Part shown: positions 10,976 to 21,122 of the stretch, one piece after another
Layout: each line of letters begins with the position of its first letter
Position numbering within the stretch: position 1 is the first letter of the stretch
Assembly (NCBI GenBank): GCA_030247855.1
Contig: JAPDRN010000027.1
Span: 248,001-312,000 of the forward strand
Reading direction: 5' to 3'
Source of the DNA: Knufia peltigerae
Lineage: Eukaryota; Ascomycota; Eurotiomycetes; Chaetothyriales; Trichomeriaceae
Length of the DNA stretch: 64,000 nucleotides
Program-made: the position numbers and the translations under genes
The notes under the pieces: model-generated
What the model was told of the DNA's origin: nothing
The model's database searches: none
What the model saw: only the letters and a program-made list of their open reading frames with translations

Positions 10976-12628
10976 TCTCTGAGGCCAGACGCGGCAACCG
11001 GCGGACAAATAAGAAGGCTATGCAGTCGGCAAATCGAAGGAACTGGCTACAGATGCGAGGGTCCAGAAACCCTGCGAGTCATCGTTGAGGGCTGATCTAA
11101 GTCGCACGCGGTCGACTCGCTGTGTGAAGGCGCGAATACGAAGCGAGGATGATTGAGGTGAGGTTCGAGGAGCAAAGTGAGAGGTGTTAGACGGCTCGAG
11201 AGATGGCAGGGAGGACGCAGCGAGCATATGGGAGATGTACAAGGAGAAGGCAAGACTGTATGTACAGTGAGTGATAAGTTGGTACTCCGTAGGGGACGCA
11301 AGAAAAGCGTGTTCCGTGTTTTGCGATAGTGAATGGACCTTGTGGGTGCACGAGACAAGAATGAACGGTTCAGGGCGCAGGCGCAGACAGTAGATAACAA
11401 CTATCGCACCTAGAGTATCTACCTAATGTAGGTACCTAGGCAGAACTTAGCTAGTACGGTAGTTTAAGAAAAGCAATAGGTACCGTGCCATGCCGAGCAA
11501 ATCCACTCATGGGCTTTGGCAATGGCATTCTCGGCCAAATTTAGGCATGAGTGCGAAAGGATTAGGTTAGCCAAGTCCCTAAACACTCCCTACAAGTATA
11601 ACTACCCGTAGACTCCGTGATTACCTACAGTACTAAACTTAAGGCGTTCTTGTTTAGAATCCCACGCCAATAATTGCTCCATCAGCCTCCAGATTGCGCC
11701 GCGGCCACTCAGATGCGGCTTCTTTACTTGATACATAACGGCTCGTCGATGAAAATCCACTACATCGAGGTTTCATGGGGCCGAAAGCCCTGCTAGCTTC
11801 ATCGCGATAAATCGATCCTCCGGAGAAATTGTAGAGATAAGAGACGGTCAACGATAACTCGTACACAACAATGTTGGCGATTCTTGAGCTGACCAACTCC
11901 CGAGTCCTCTGTGAACACCCTCTCCATCTTCCTTGTCTGACATTCAATAGTCTGTGTGGCACCGACAAATGCAACACAAGAAACACTAAAGCTCTTCTTG
12001 AGGTTCAATGACGAGATCTCATCTTATTAGACCAAAGTACTTTGTACGAGACCATTGACGGCAACGACGGGATATTCCCCAGGCACACCAATCACTTCTC
12101 CTAAGCATCCCGTCCACTCCACCCTCAACTTCCAAACAACTGTGTCATCGTATCCCACAGAATCTTGCCGAGGGGAAACACAAGGTGCTTCTAGATCGAG
12201 CAGACGATTATTCCGAGCCTCACAACAGCCCACGGTCAAGTATGGGGAGTGTTCGCCAACCTGGCGCAGTTTCGAAATCAGCTCATTGTTGGATATTCTA
12301 TCATGCTTGTTTGCGGAGCACAAGGAAGAGATGCGTGGCGTTAGGGCCACTGTGTCACAAAGGCTCAAGTAAGACTGAGGTGGAAGCGAGGTCAATATAT
12401 GTTGATTCAAAGATGAAGAGGTCAGGGAAAGAAACACTGCAGGCCGTAGTGCTTCGAACCCTCTTGGCTGTCTTATGTGTCCTTCGTGAAATCAGCGTAT
12501 TCTCAGGTGTCCTGGTTGCTCCGTGCTCTGAAGGTGTTTTCTCTCTCTTGGAAAGTCTTGGCAATTTATTGAACTTTTAGGATTTATCAATTCACTGACT
12601 CAATCTCCGTGCTTTTTGCAGTAACAGA
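10976..12628. other. Intergenic stretch
   Basis: Promoter side of the minus-strand gene starting at 10975 and 3' side of the gene ending at 12629. It contains one TACTCCGTA word (11283-11291) and TAGGTACCTAGG-type words near 11430. Open frames around 12027-12580 on both strands have no recognisable protein features. No RNA gene is seen. Confidence 0.45.
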
Positions 12629-13687
12629 CTACTCTAGACTCTTCAATACGTGTGTCCCAGACGACGCAACACCGGTATACCCACTGAAAGGGCCAGACTC
12701 TTGCAATATGATCGGCAGCTCATCCTCCCGAAGTGACCGCAAAACGCCCTTCTCTCTGGGCTGCCATCCCATTTTCCGCAGTCTTTCGCCGCGGCTTCTG
12801 GAGTTTGCCCCGACCGTCGTTGGGCTGTACGGCCCGAAGAGGTCGTCGAACAGCTCGGGAGGGACGGGTCTCGGTTCTGGATCTTGAATCCTACCTGCCT
12901 TGAACAACTCCCTGCCAATCTCCCTGGCAGCATCTCCCCATGCCATTTCCTCGCCACTGTCACAAAAGAAATAAGGGTTCTTGAGGACCTCCTCGGCACT
13001 GCTGGTCTCCATCCAGTGTAGAATGACCATGTACGCCCTTACCAGGTCCTGCACGTGGATCGTGCATCGCACTGAAAGTCCTTTGCCAATGACGGGAGCC
13101 CATCCGTGCTTCAAGGCGAACCTGGCCATGGTCGGAAGCTGGATCGTGAGCCGTTTGATTCGTTTGCCGACGCCATACACCAGCGGAGGAAGAATGATGA
13201 TGATCTTGGCCTTCGTCCCGAGCTCCTTCCGCGCTTTCAGGATGGCCAAGTCGATCTGGCGATGAGGAGCAGAGTCTGGAACCGTGTCGACCTCCTCGGG
13301 ACGCTCGTCGGAGTAAATCTTGTCCGACTTGTACATTCCCTTGGAATTGTCGACCAACTCGCTCGTACCGCTGGTGTGGATGAAGATGGTCTGTAGTCCT
13401 TTTTCGGCACGCTCTCGGACGCCTTCAATCACCGCCTCGACTGAAGGAAGATGGTCTGCCGTTGCAGCATGGATGACTATCGGGCTTGCAATCGTATGCT
13501 GTCGGATAATGTCCTTGTCATCCAATGTGCCCATGATCACCTTTGCGCCCAATTCCCGGATTTGTGCGGCATGCTCTTCCCGGCGCACCATCGTGGTGAC
13601 ATGATATCCATCCTCCAGAAGGAGTTCTAACAGGTCCGCACCTATCAGGCCGGGGCCAATGAGGAATACTTCCTTCTCAACTGACAT
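12629..13687 (-). CDS. NAD(P)-binding Rossmann-fold epimerase/dehydratase-like protein
   Basis: A 352-residue single-exon protein starting at ATG 13687. The N-terminus has a beta strand followed by the glycine-rich loop GPGLIG (about residues 12-17), the NAD(P)-binding signature of extended short-chain dehydrogenases. Further typical signs are VIHAAT near 74, a conserved strand before HTSGTSEL near 105, and ILPPLVYG near 165, where this family often has a substrate-pocket Pro-x-x-Val-Tyr-Gly. It resembles fungal NAD-dependent epimerase/dehydratase proteins acting on sugars or small metabolites. A Tyr-x-x-x-Lys pair is not evident in its usual place: the YKSDKIY stretch near 120 is the best candidate. 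Family confident, reaction unknown. Confidence 0.8.
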   Translation of the reverse strand: MSVEKEVFLIGPGLIGADLLELLLEDGYHVTTMVRREEHAAQIRELGAKVIMGTLDDKDIIRQHTIASPIVIHAATADHLPSVEAVIEGVRERAEKGLQTIFIHTSGTSELVDNSKGMYKSDKIYSDERPEEVDTVPDSAPHRQIDLAILKARKELGTKAKIIIILPPLVYGVGKRIKRLTIQLPTMARFALKHGWAPVIGKGLSVRCTIHVQDLVRAYMVILHWMETSSAEEVLKNPYFFCDSGEEMAWGDAAREIGRELFKAGRIQDPEPRPVPPELFDDLFGPYSPTTVGANSRSRGERLRKMGWQPREKGVLRSLREDELPIILQESGPFSGYTGVASSGTHVLKSLE

Positions 13688-14251
13688 AGCGTCTCGACTT
13701 GGATAGAGTCCGGGGTGTCCTTGCTCATAGAATTTGGAACACCATCGATAGCCAGTGAAGATGCGAACACCAACCCTTTTATACAGTATCCGTTGATAAG
13801 TCGGACATCGACTTCATCGTGTTTGAACTCCCCGCATTCGGGACCATTTGCGTGCGTCCGGTAGTTTCGGCTTCACCGGTTGTATCCAGGTCTCGATAGC
13901 CGAGTGCGGAGAGTACGCGCCAGCACGGTTGACCAGCGCACGTAATGGCAACGAACTTCATGGGCCTTCGATGAACGGCAGCAACTTTGGATGGTGAGTC
14001 ATAGTCCCCGTTGCCGGAGCGTGTAGATCTCGATAACTCCGTCTTGTAAAGAGAGCCCATGTCTAGAAGGGTATGGATGACTGACTGCCGGCCCGAGACA
14101 ACGGGTATCAGCTACTGAAGAGATGGTATATGGAAATCACATCTGAGGGAAAGAAGGAGCTATTTCACTCATGGACTAGTCACGAGGACATACGCAATAT
14201 AGTCTCGTAAACAAGAACCCAAGAAAAAAAAAGGGGGAATAAAAAAGAAAT
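13688..14251. other. Promoter region of the epimerase-like gene and tRNA 3' flank
   Basis: The minus-strand gene at 13687 starts at its left end and the tRNA ends at its right end. No other gene is seen. The right end holds the A-rich tract that is the Pol III stop signal of the tRNA. Confidence 0.5.
14222..14250 (-). terminator. Pol III T-rich terminator of tRNA-Ser
   Basis: Reading the minus strand just past the tRNA 3' end there is a run of six T and then a run of nine T, the usual RNA polymerase III stop. Confidence 0.75.
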
Positions 14252-14332
14252 CGACACCAACGAGATTCGAACTCGCGCTCCCGAAGGAAATGCCTTAGCA
14301 GGGCATCGCCTTAACCACTCGGCCATAGTGTC
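14252..14332 (-). tRNA. tRNA-Ser(GCT): tRNA-Ser, anticodon GCT
   Basis: An 81-base cloverleaf on the minus strand. The acceptor stem pairs GACACTA with TGGTGTC. The A box TGGCCGAGTGG and the B box AGTTCGAATCT are in place. The anticodon stem ATGCC/GGCAT closes the loop CTGCTAA, giving anticodon GCT, which reads the serine codons AGC and AGU. There is a long class II variable arm (CCTTCGGGAG region) as expected for serine. No intron interrupts the anticodon loop. A T-run terminator follows. Confidence 0.95.
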
Positions 14333-15254
14333 CGAAACAGGCAGATATTTGCTTGTAATTTGGGGTAAAAATTGGCAGTCTCAATCTATATACTTTTTTT
14401 ACCTCGGCTACCCGTTGTCCGAAGTTTTACCTTCGTAGTCCTGTGGCTTGGCAAAGACAACCCTAACGACCCCTCAGGCAATAGGGCCGTCTCTGTCGCT
14501 GTGTTCTCACAGGAGAAATTGTACCTAGGTAAAGAGTCGTAGGGGTAGACATACCCTCAGTCTTGCCCAGCCTTGCTAGAAATGTCGACTTTTTACACAA
14601 CATTCCTGACTTTAATCGAAATCGCGGGCTCAGCAGTCCATGCCCAGGACCCATTTCAAGGGGTCTTCACTCCCACAAGTTTGTGCAATTCTTCGGGGTG
14701 AAAATCGTCAGGGCAGACCATTCAGAGACGAACAACGAGCCTTGAAAGCCTCCAGCACCTGTCTAGATTATCGCTTTCACATCCTGAAAGAAAACATGTC
14801 TTAAGAGTCACTTGATTAGTTTCAACACAGTGACCCTAACGGCACGCATCTCTGCCTCGTACTCCCAGTTGTACTGTCTGACGGTAGGCAAATGACCGTC
14901 CAGGTGCCAGTCACGCGATGCGTCGTATATCAAGACACTGTCTGTAAAGATAATTCATGGTTTGGACTTTACAAGAGTCCAACGTTATTCACGGTGGTAA
15001 GCTGTCTGCATTTCTGTTCTCTATGGCAGTCTCGTCCGGATTCGTAAACTTCACTTTAGGTCACCATTGAAGGATTTCATTGATGAATGTTTCAGTGCGG
15101 GAGTGTAGCTGTCCTCAGGCGTTGGATGAACTGTGAAATACCCAAGACCAAGAAATGATCCCACCTTGGTTGTCCTGCAGTATCCTCTGGACGGGTTCGA
15201 CTTCTCAAGATCAGCAAAATCCCCTCGCCGGCACCCGCATTGCGACCGTCCATT
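14333..15254. other. Intergenic stretch upstream of the truncated kinase-like gene
   Basis: No gene is recognised. It includes the palindrome TACCTAGGTA at 14522-14531 and the 5' flank of the truncated kinase-like gene starting at 15255. Confidence 0.45.
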
Positions 15255-15850
15255 ATGTCTGCAGCAAAAGCAACTCCTGTGCTCGACTCTGCAGATGCCA
15301 TCTACCGATTCCTTCGTGGATCTGCGGCAGCCTCTGCCTGGACACCTTCTCCCACCATCAAAGGAGTAACGCCAGTCAAGGGAGGTTCGACGAACCACAC
15401 ATTCAGGCTACATTTTCACAAGCCACTTGAATCGACTGGTCTCGCTGGAGACTCCTTTCCCCCTACAAGCGCCATTTTCAAGTACTTCCCTGACAACATT
15501 CTTCTGACCCCGGAAATCAGCTTCAGTAGCGGGCGCCAGGCCTTCGAAGCTCGCGCTCTGACTGATCTCGCCAAGCATCTAGACTCTGCACCACGAAAGG
15601 GCGTTCAGGTCAGCCTACCCAAGTTACTGCACGCAGATTTGGATGAACATTTCATCATCGTCGAGGATCTAAGCCCAGAATGCGACCTTGGCCATCTGAA
15701 TCCCAGGGCTTCAATCAACTGCGCACAGTTTGTTGGCCAGGTGGGCACAGATCCGTCCAAGACTCGGGCCGCCCGTCAATGTTGCTCGAGCTCTGGGGAC
15801 CTGGCTTTTCAACTTACACTCCCTTGGCCGGGAAATGCGACTGGAGCTCC
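15255..15850 (+). pseudogene. Truncated aminoglycoside phosphotransferase/choline kinase-like gene
   Basis: From ATG 15255 the frame encodes the N-lobe of an APH-type kinase: a Gly/Ser nucleotide loop (VKGGSTNHTFRL, about residues 38-49), a hydrophobic strand with the ATP-anchoring Lys (AIFKYFPDN, about 73-81), a Glu-containing helix, and a hinge-like FIIVEDLSPECDLGHLNPR (about 133-151). Near 15740-15760 the family-like reading jumps to another frame, which continues with ALGTWLFNLHSLGRE, a segment expected before the catalytic loop. After about 15830 similarity stops, because the sequence becomes a different gene on the opposite strand. The catalytic HxD and DFG-like motifs are missing. The gene therefore carries a frameshift (or an unresolved intron) and has lost its whole C-lobe. 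Non-functional as a kinase. Confidence 0.7.
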
Positions 15851-16095
15851 CAAGACAACGTTCCTAGCTCCGCAACTTCGGGTTTGAACGCATAGTCGCC
15901 GATGATGCCGGTGCCACCGCCCGAGGCACCTGCGAAGAGGTTAGACTCAGAGTCGAGAATGGCGATGTGTGGAAGATGATTCGACTCCGTCAACTGATCT
16001 CGGGCCATGTAGTAGGCGGTCGAAAGTCCAATGATTCCTCCTCCGAGAATGACAGTCGTGTTATGATCTTGTGGCAATGGGATCATTGGCGCCAT
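15814..16095 (-). pseudogene. Truncated FAD-dependent (DAO-type) oxidoreductase
   Basis: From ATG 16095 on the minus strand there is a start resembling D-amino-acid-oxidase-type flavoproteins: the dinucleotide-binding stretch VILGGGIIGLSTAYYMA (about residues 15-31), then the second strand with IAILDSES, then FAGASGGGTGIIGDYAF, which normally contacts FAD. After LGTLSWELQSHFP the frame hits a stop. Only about 90 residues of an expected 350-450 remain. The break coincides with the end of the kinase-like gene read from the other side, so both genes were cut by the same rearrangement. Non-functional. Confidence 0.7.
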
Positions 16096-16990
16096 TGGGT
16101 CCGTCTGAGATATGTGACCCAGCGGGAAGCCGGGCGAGAGGAATGACAACAGCCAAGACGTGTCCGCAGGAGTTGTGCTTCTTGTGAACTGCAAGTTAAC
16201 TGGAAAATGCAATTTCGCAACCGTCTAGTGAAGGAGGTGGCTCAGATCATATAGATATACTCCGTGAGCGATCTCAAAACTTTCGCTCCTGCGCCTGATC
16301 ACGCCGTCGGGCGCATCACCTTGTTGAGCGGCTGGAATTGTGTGCCCTCTAGGCCGGTCAGGATGGTTGGGTCGCTATCTTGACGGCCCCGCCCTGCTAT
16401 GATTTGCAATCTCGTCATACGCATTCACTCCATCCTTGAACTATGCTTTGAACCTCTGCAGCTAAGACAAAACGTTATACAAAATGTAGTCTAAAAAATC
16501 TGTTCTGAAGTAGAGTAGGTGGTCCAGCCATCATCCGAATCAAGGAGGCGGGACTAGCCGTGCCCGGAACTTCGGTTAAGTGCAAGGCTGAAGTTTGTTT
16601 TAAGGGCCCCCAGGCCAAAGAGGAGGCAATGGCTCCGGGGATTGTGGCTGCAAGTTACAGGCAAGCTTTTTTACTTGCCACCTTATTTATACCCACTATT
16701 GGACCTATTTAACTTGAACTTTTGGGGCCTATTGTACGGAGTAGTAGCCTACATAGTGAGCTGCATGTCAAACTGGCCTAAGGGGATCGCAAGAGACAAA
16801 CAACGACGCCCCCGATGTCATGGGCGTCTTCTCCTGGATAAGTGACAATCAGATGCACCGGGTGATAATCAGGCGTCAGCCTTGAGACCCTTTTTTTCAT
16901 CCTCATCGTGACCTTCTAGCCTGGGCATCGAGTTATCGATAGCCGAAATGTACTAGCCCAAGCCAAAGACATACGATCAGATTTCTTCAA
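16096..16990. other. Intergenic stretch between damaged genes
   Basis: No gene is recognised. It contains a TACGGAGTA word (16735-16743). It is the 5' flank of both the truncated flavoprotein (leftward) and the broken MFS transporter (rightward). Confidence 0.45.
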
Positions 16991-18614
16991 ATGTCCCAGC
17001 ATATCCACACCTCGATTGAAGGTCGAGTCCCTGATGATATAGAACACGAAGACACTGCAAACGGAGGTGTCACAGACAGCGCACCACTACTGCACGATGT
17101 TCAGCCCAACGAAGACGAAACCCCGAAACCATGGAAATCTTCTTCGAGAAGCCGCATCCCCATGATTGTCTATCTCATCTTCCTCATGGTCTGCCTGGAG
17201 TTCGAGGAAAGCGTTCAGGCTGTACCCACAGTCCGCCTCTACGAGTCAGCAATCTGTCAACAATACTACAATGGCACAGTCGAGGAGAGCAGCTGCAAAA
17301 CCAAGCCAATCCAACAGAACCTGGCCCAGATACGCAGGTGGCAAGGGCTATTCGATGCGCTCCCCAGTCAGTACAGGGTGAAAAACTGCTTTTGGTGTTG
17401 CGCACAATAACTGACACTTGCCACAGCCTTGCTTCTTTCTATTCCTTTTGGGTACATGTCTGATATAAAGGGCCGTCGACTTGTTTTATTCCTGAGCGAA
17501 CTCGGCGAGATATGCTGCTTGGGCTGGATCCTGATGACTTGTAAGTTGTCTACCACGGTGCTTCCAGCGTCTGCTAACCACAAGTCGGTTTGAAGGTTTG
17601 CTCTGGGCTAAAATCCCCATCTATGTCGTCTGGATCAACTCTTTATTCAGGCTGATAGGCGGTGGGCCCTACGAGGCAATCGGGCTCATCGGAGCATTCT
17701 GCCTTTGCGGAAGATCCTGAAACAACACTGAAAGATAGGGTCACCTCCGTAATGCAGGCCTATCAACTCGTTCTGAAAGATCGGAGGACGCTGGCTGCAC
17801 TTACCTGTGTATTTCTCGCACAGTTCAGATCGGTCGGCATCGACATCCTCTTGCCCTATGCTTCCTTCAAATTTGACTGGCCTCTCTCAAAGGTGTGAAC
17901 ATATCCCGATCCACCAAGCCATTGCAACTGACATAGGATCCTCCCGGACTGCAGTCCTCATAACTCTTATATACTGCGTCAACATCGTAGTATTTCTGAT
18001 GATTCTTCCCTTTGGAACCATCGGCTTGAAACGTATTACTACGCTACCAACGACAGGTGTGGACCTACTCATTGCCAGATGCAGTTTAGGACTCCTTGCC
18101 AGCTGAGTTTTTGTCATTGGCATTGCGAATACAGTGGGCCTGATGTTCGTAGGTACGTTGTCGAGTCTTTTTTTCATTAATACTACAACCATGATCTAAT
18201 CATTCTTTGATCATCCAGGCTTGTCAATCTTTGCCGCTGGGTTCGGAGCGAGCATATCCATGGTCTCTGTCATGATAGACTTCTTCAGAAAAGACTATCG
18301 TGCACGGGTCTACGCGCTTCTCTCCATCGTTGAAGAATTCACACGCCTGATCGGCACACCGTTGATCCAAACTGCGTGGGCAAGAGGGATTGAATGGGGC
18401 GGTGACCTTCTTGGACTTCCTTTCTGGATTCTGGCTGTGAGTTTCAAAGCCACCCACATATCACAGATTGATGGTCATTTGCTGACAAGTAACGGCCTAC
18501 CTGTAGGCTTTATTTCTGATTGCTTGCCTAACTGCGATATTCATTCTAGATTCCAGGCGACTTGGGAGATCAACACTTCAAGACTCCAACTCTGATCACA
18601 GCAGAGCAATTTGA
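16991..18614 (+). pseudogene. MFS transporter pseudogene with internal deletion and nonsense codon
   Basis: A multi-exon major facilitator transporter that can be followed from ATG 16991 to a TGA at 18612-18614. Introns 17367-17426, 17541-17595, 17893-17936, 18153-18218 and one near 18435-18510 all have good splice sites. Recognisable parts are an acidic N-terminal tail, TM1 (MIVYLIFLMVCLEF), the RLYESAICQQYY loop, the intracellular GYMSDIKGRR signature, IGGGP in TM4, and the later helices. Two lesions break it. Right after GGGP (about 17665-17700) the frame shifts and roughly 90 residues expected between TM4 and the central loop are missing. A TGA at 18104-18106 stands where Trp (TGG) would fit. 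Splice sites remain intact, which suggests recent loss. Confidence 0.75.
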
Positions 18615-19187
18615 ATGAGCGCGACAGATTCATGTTGGATGGCTATCGTGACAAAGTCGGTCAGAAGGAAGGATGATCTTTTGTTTCTAGAGAAGACTTC
18701 CCCCCTTTCCGCTCCTGTAAGAGATATCAAGTGAGGAAAAGGGCACAGCACGTTTCCGCAAGTTACGATGTCAGAGAGCACCAATAGTATGTTATCCAAC
18801 TTGCAGCTTCCCTGAATGCGAAATCTCACCGGTTGGGCTGAACACATAACCGAATACGAGACCTGCCTAGACTGCAGGATCATAACGAACTATGTGCGTG
18901 GCAGTATACTAGTAGTGTAGTAGCACCATCTCGAAGGTTGGTATTGTGAATGATGAGGAAGACAGAAGGACCAAGTACTCGAGCAGCCCTTAGCGAGAGC
19001 TCCATGATCGCTTAGGGAGGGGGGAAGCAAAGCGGTTAGCGCCTAATCAGAATGGGATGACGGACAATCGGTTTTTCCGGTTCTTCTCACGTGACTACCT
19101 AAGTAGGTACGGCACAGCAGTTTGGGAAACATCAACCAACTCACCCATCTCTATATTGTTTCTTCCACATTGTCGCATATTTTCACC
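18615..19187. other. Intergenic stretch, promoter of the next gene
   Basis: No gene is seen. A CACGTG box (19088-19093) lies about 95 bases upstream of the ATG at 19188, and a CTACCTAAGTAGG-type word follows it. Confidence 0.4.
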
Positions 19188-19979
19188 ATGGTTTCTTCCT
19201 CGGCACGAGCATTGTTCTTCATGCGGCAATGCCGCAGGAGCCTACCACAGGCAAATCGTCGTCAGGCTCACGGTGCCTCGACTCGGAGTCCTCGTCGTCA
19301 ATCGTCTCAATTCGCACCTTCGAATTTCACCAACGCTCCCTCGAACCCCAAACCATTCGAAGTCGAGTCCTCTTTCTCTTCTTCTCCGTCGTCCCCGACG
19401 ACCACGGCCACAACGGCGCTCGCCACTCCTCGCCCGACCTACGCGCACCCGCGTGCCCGGCGCTTCACCGCCACCGAGACCTCGACGAAACTGACGGCGT
19501 GGACGTGGTTCAAGACGCTCTTCGGCTGGCGCCCCGGGCCCAGCAACTACAAGCCCGCCCCGTTCCACATCACCAACAACCCTTACCGGGCTCGCAAGCG
19601 GTGGCCCCCCGACTTCAACGACCTCGACCCCAAGCAGCAGTTCCACTTTGAGAAGACGTACCGGCGGCGGGCGGCTCTCAAGTGGGCTCGACCGACGTGG
19701 ACCAAGAGCATCAAGATCCTCCAGCAGACCCTCATCACCTTCACCGTCATCTACTTTGTCTTCATCCTGGAGCCGACCCACGGCCACGGCACCCCGTTTG
19801 ACGGCTTCCGCGTCTGGTTCTTTGGCAAGATTTCCAACCTCGGCCAGCTCCCCGAGTCCACGAGGGTCGAGGTGGGAAAGTTGAAAGAGGAGGCCGAGAA
19901 GAAACTCAATGAACGGGCAGCATCAAAGACCGTCGCGGATACGGATGCGACTAACAATTCTCCCACGAGTGCGAGCTGA
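19188..19979 (+). CDS. Fungal membrane protein, probably mitochondrial, unknown function
   Basis: A 263-residue single-exon protein. The ATG at 19188 is chosen because it has a strong start context (CACCATGG) and opens a mitochondrial-type presequence: Ser/Ala/Arg-rich with no acidic residues for the first 60 or so positions. A Ser/Thr/Pro linker follows, then a conserved-looking block with WPPDFNDLDPKQQFHFEKTYRRRAALKWARPTW (split here: WPPDFNDLDPKQQF, then FEKTYRRRAALKWARPTW; about 135-170), then one transmembrane helix (about 176-195) and a Lys/Glu-rich tail. The block before the helix, dense in Lys/Arg and Trp, looks like a conserved fungal family without a known role. Inner-membrane location is inferred. 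Confidence 0.7.
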   Translation: MVSSSARALFFMRQCRRSLPQANRRQAHGASTRSPRRQSSQFAPSNFTNAPSNPKPFEVESSFSSSPSSPTTTATTALATPRPTYAHPRARRFTATETSTKLTAWTWFKTLFGWRPGPSNYKPAPFHITNNPYRARKRWPPDFNDLDPKQQFHFEKTYRRRAALKWARPTWTKSIKILQQTLITFTVIYFVFILEPTHGHGTPFDGFRVWFFGKISNLGQLPESTRVEVGKLKEEAEKKLNERAASKTVADTDATNNSPTSAS

Positions 19980-21122
19980 TCAATGACAAAACGTCTACGG
20001 ACCTTTCTCACGACGAGGCACACCATGACTCATGGAGGCCCGGTTGAAGAATGACTCTATTTTTGTTACAGCAACACCTAGTGCGGTGACTTGACCACTC
20101 ACCATCTTGACAAGGAGACTAGAGATTCGCATCTAGAGACCTCATTATCGCTTGCACCTGAAGGAGCCCGAGAGGAACAAAGAAGGCCTGCAGGAATGCC
20201 CTCATGGAGGAGGACGTGAGAGGCAACTTTCTATTGACGACGACGACAACTGACAACCAATTGAATAGGAGTCAAAGTTTGTAACAAAGCCACTTTGAAA
20301 GAGGGCCATGTTCGATTGCTCTTTTTCAACCAACAGGCTGTGGTGAAAGTATGCAATCCAACGTTTCCACCTACCAGATGTACGCTCTATGACGAGGTCT
20401 CAATGTTGTATATATGTATACATACCAACCATTATGCAAACTGGAGAATACAACCTGGGGACAGGATCCACGTGCCGTAATGATGCTTGTTTTTCAATGC
20501 AGCTCTAGAGTCCTTGGGATATGAATACTGTGTGTGTACATACCTACCTAGGTATGAATGAATTCTGGTTTCTCAACCTCATGAGGCTCTTAGCTTGGAA
20601 TATGGAATGCCAAAAATAATTCTGTCTTCATGATACTCTCCATCTTTGGAACTTGCATACCGAAAAGGTGTAGTGCAGAGACATGCCGACTTCGACCAAA
20701 CAAAAAGACCGACAACAAGTCGGGGCTGCAAAGAGGGTATAATACGCTATTGTGTTGTAACACTCTGTTGTCTGATGCCTTGTGACTCGCCGAAGACACG
20801 AAGCTTATGAAAACACCCTTGACTCGGTGTATGATTGTAATAGCAGTATGCCATCCGACCATCTACTCTGTATAATCCTGTCACCACCTATAATTGTAAC
20901 GTAGTTGACCCTTTCCCGATCATCCCTCCCTACCCTCCTGACTCCATCGACGTGAACAGAACGAGTGTGGGCATCTAGGCAGGTAAATAAAGGATCGAAC
21001 GACGTTTACCGTCATGCCTGGGTACCGAATGCAAAGCTACCCACCGCAGACATCTTCCCTTCGTACTCAGTGTCCCTCCACCATGACATCTCTGTGTCCC
21101 CGCCAACCCGGTCCCCGACTTC
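19980..21122. other. Intergenic stretch between converging genes
   Basis: It lies between the 3' ends of the mitochondrial-type gene and the NRAMP gene. It includes the palindrome TACCTAGGTA at 20545-20554. No gene or RNA is recognised. Confidence 0.45.

Noticed and set aside
12027..12580. Open frames on both strands between two genes
   Set aside because: No motif, signal peptide or ordered segment; composition is like the surrounding non-coding DNA.
15740..15770. A very short intron to repair the kinase-like frame jump
   Set aside because: The only GT...AG pair at the jump is about 23 bases apart, too short for a spliceosomal intron; a frameshift is more likely.
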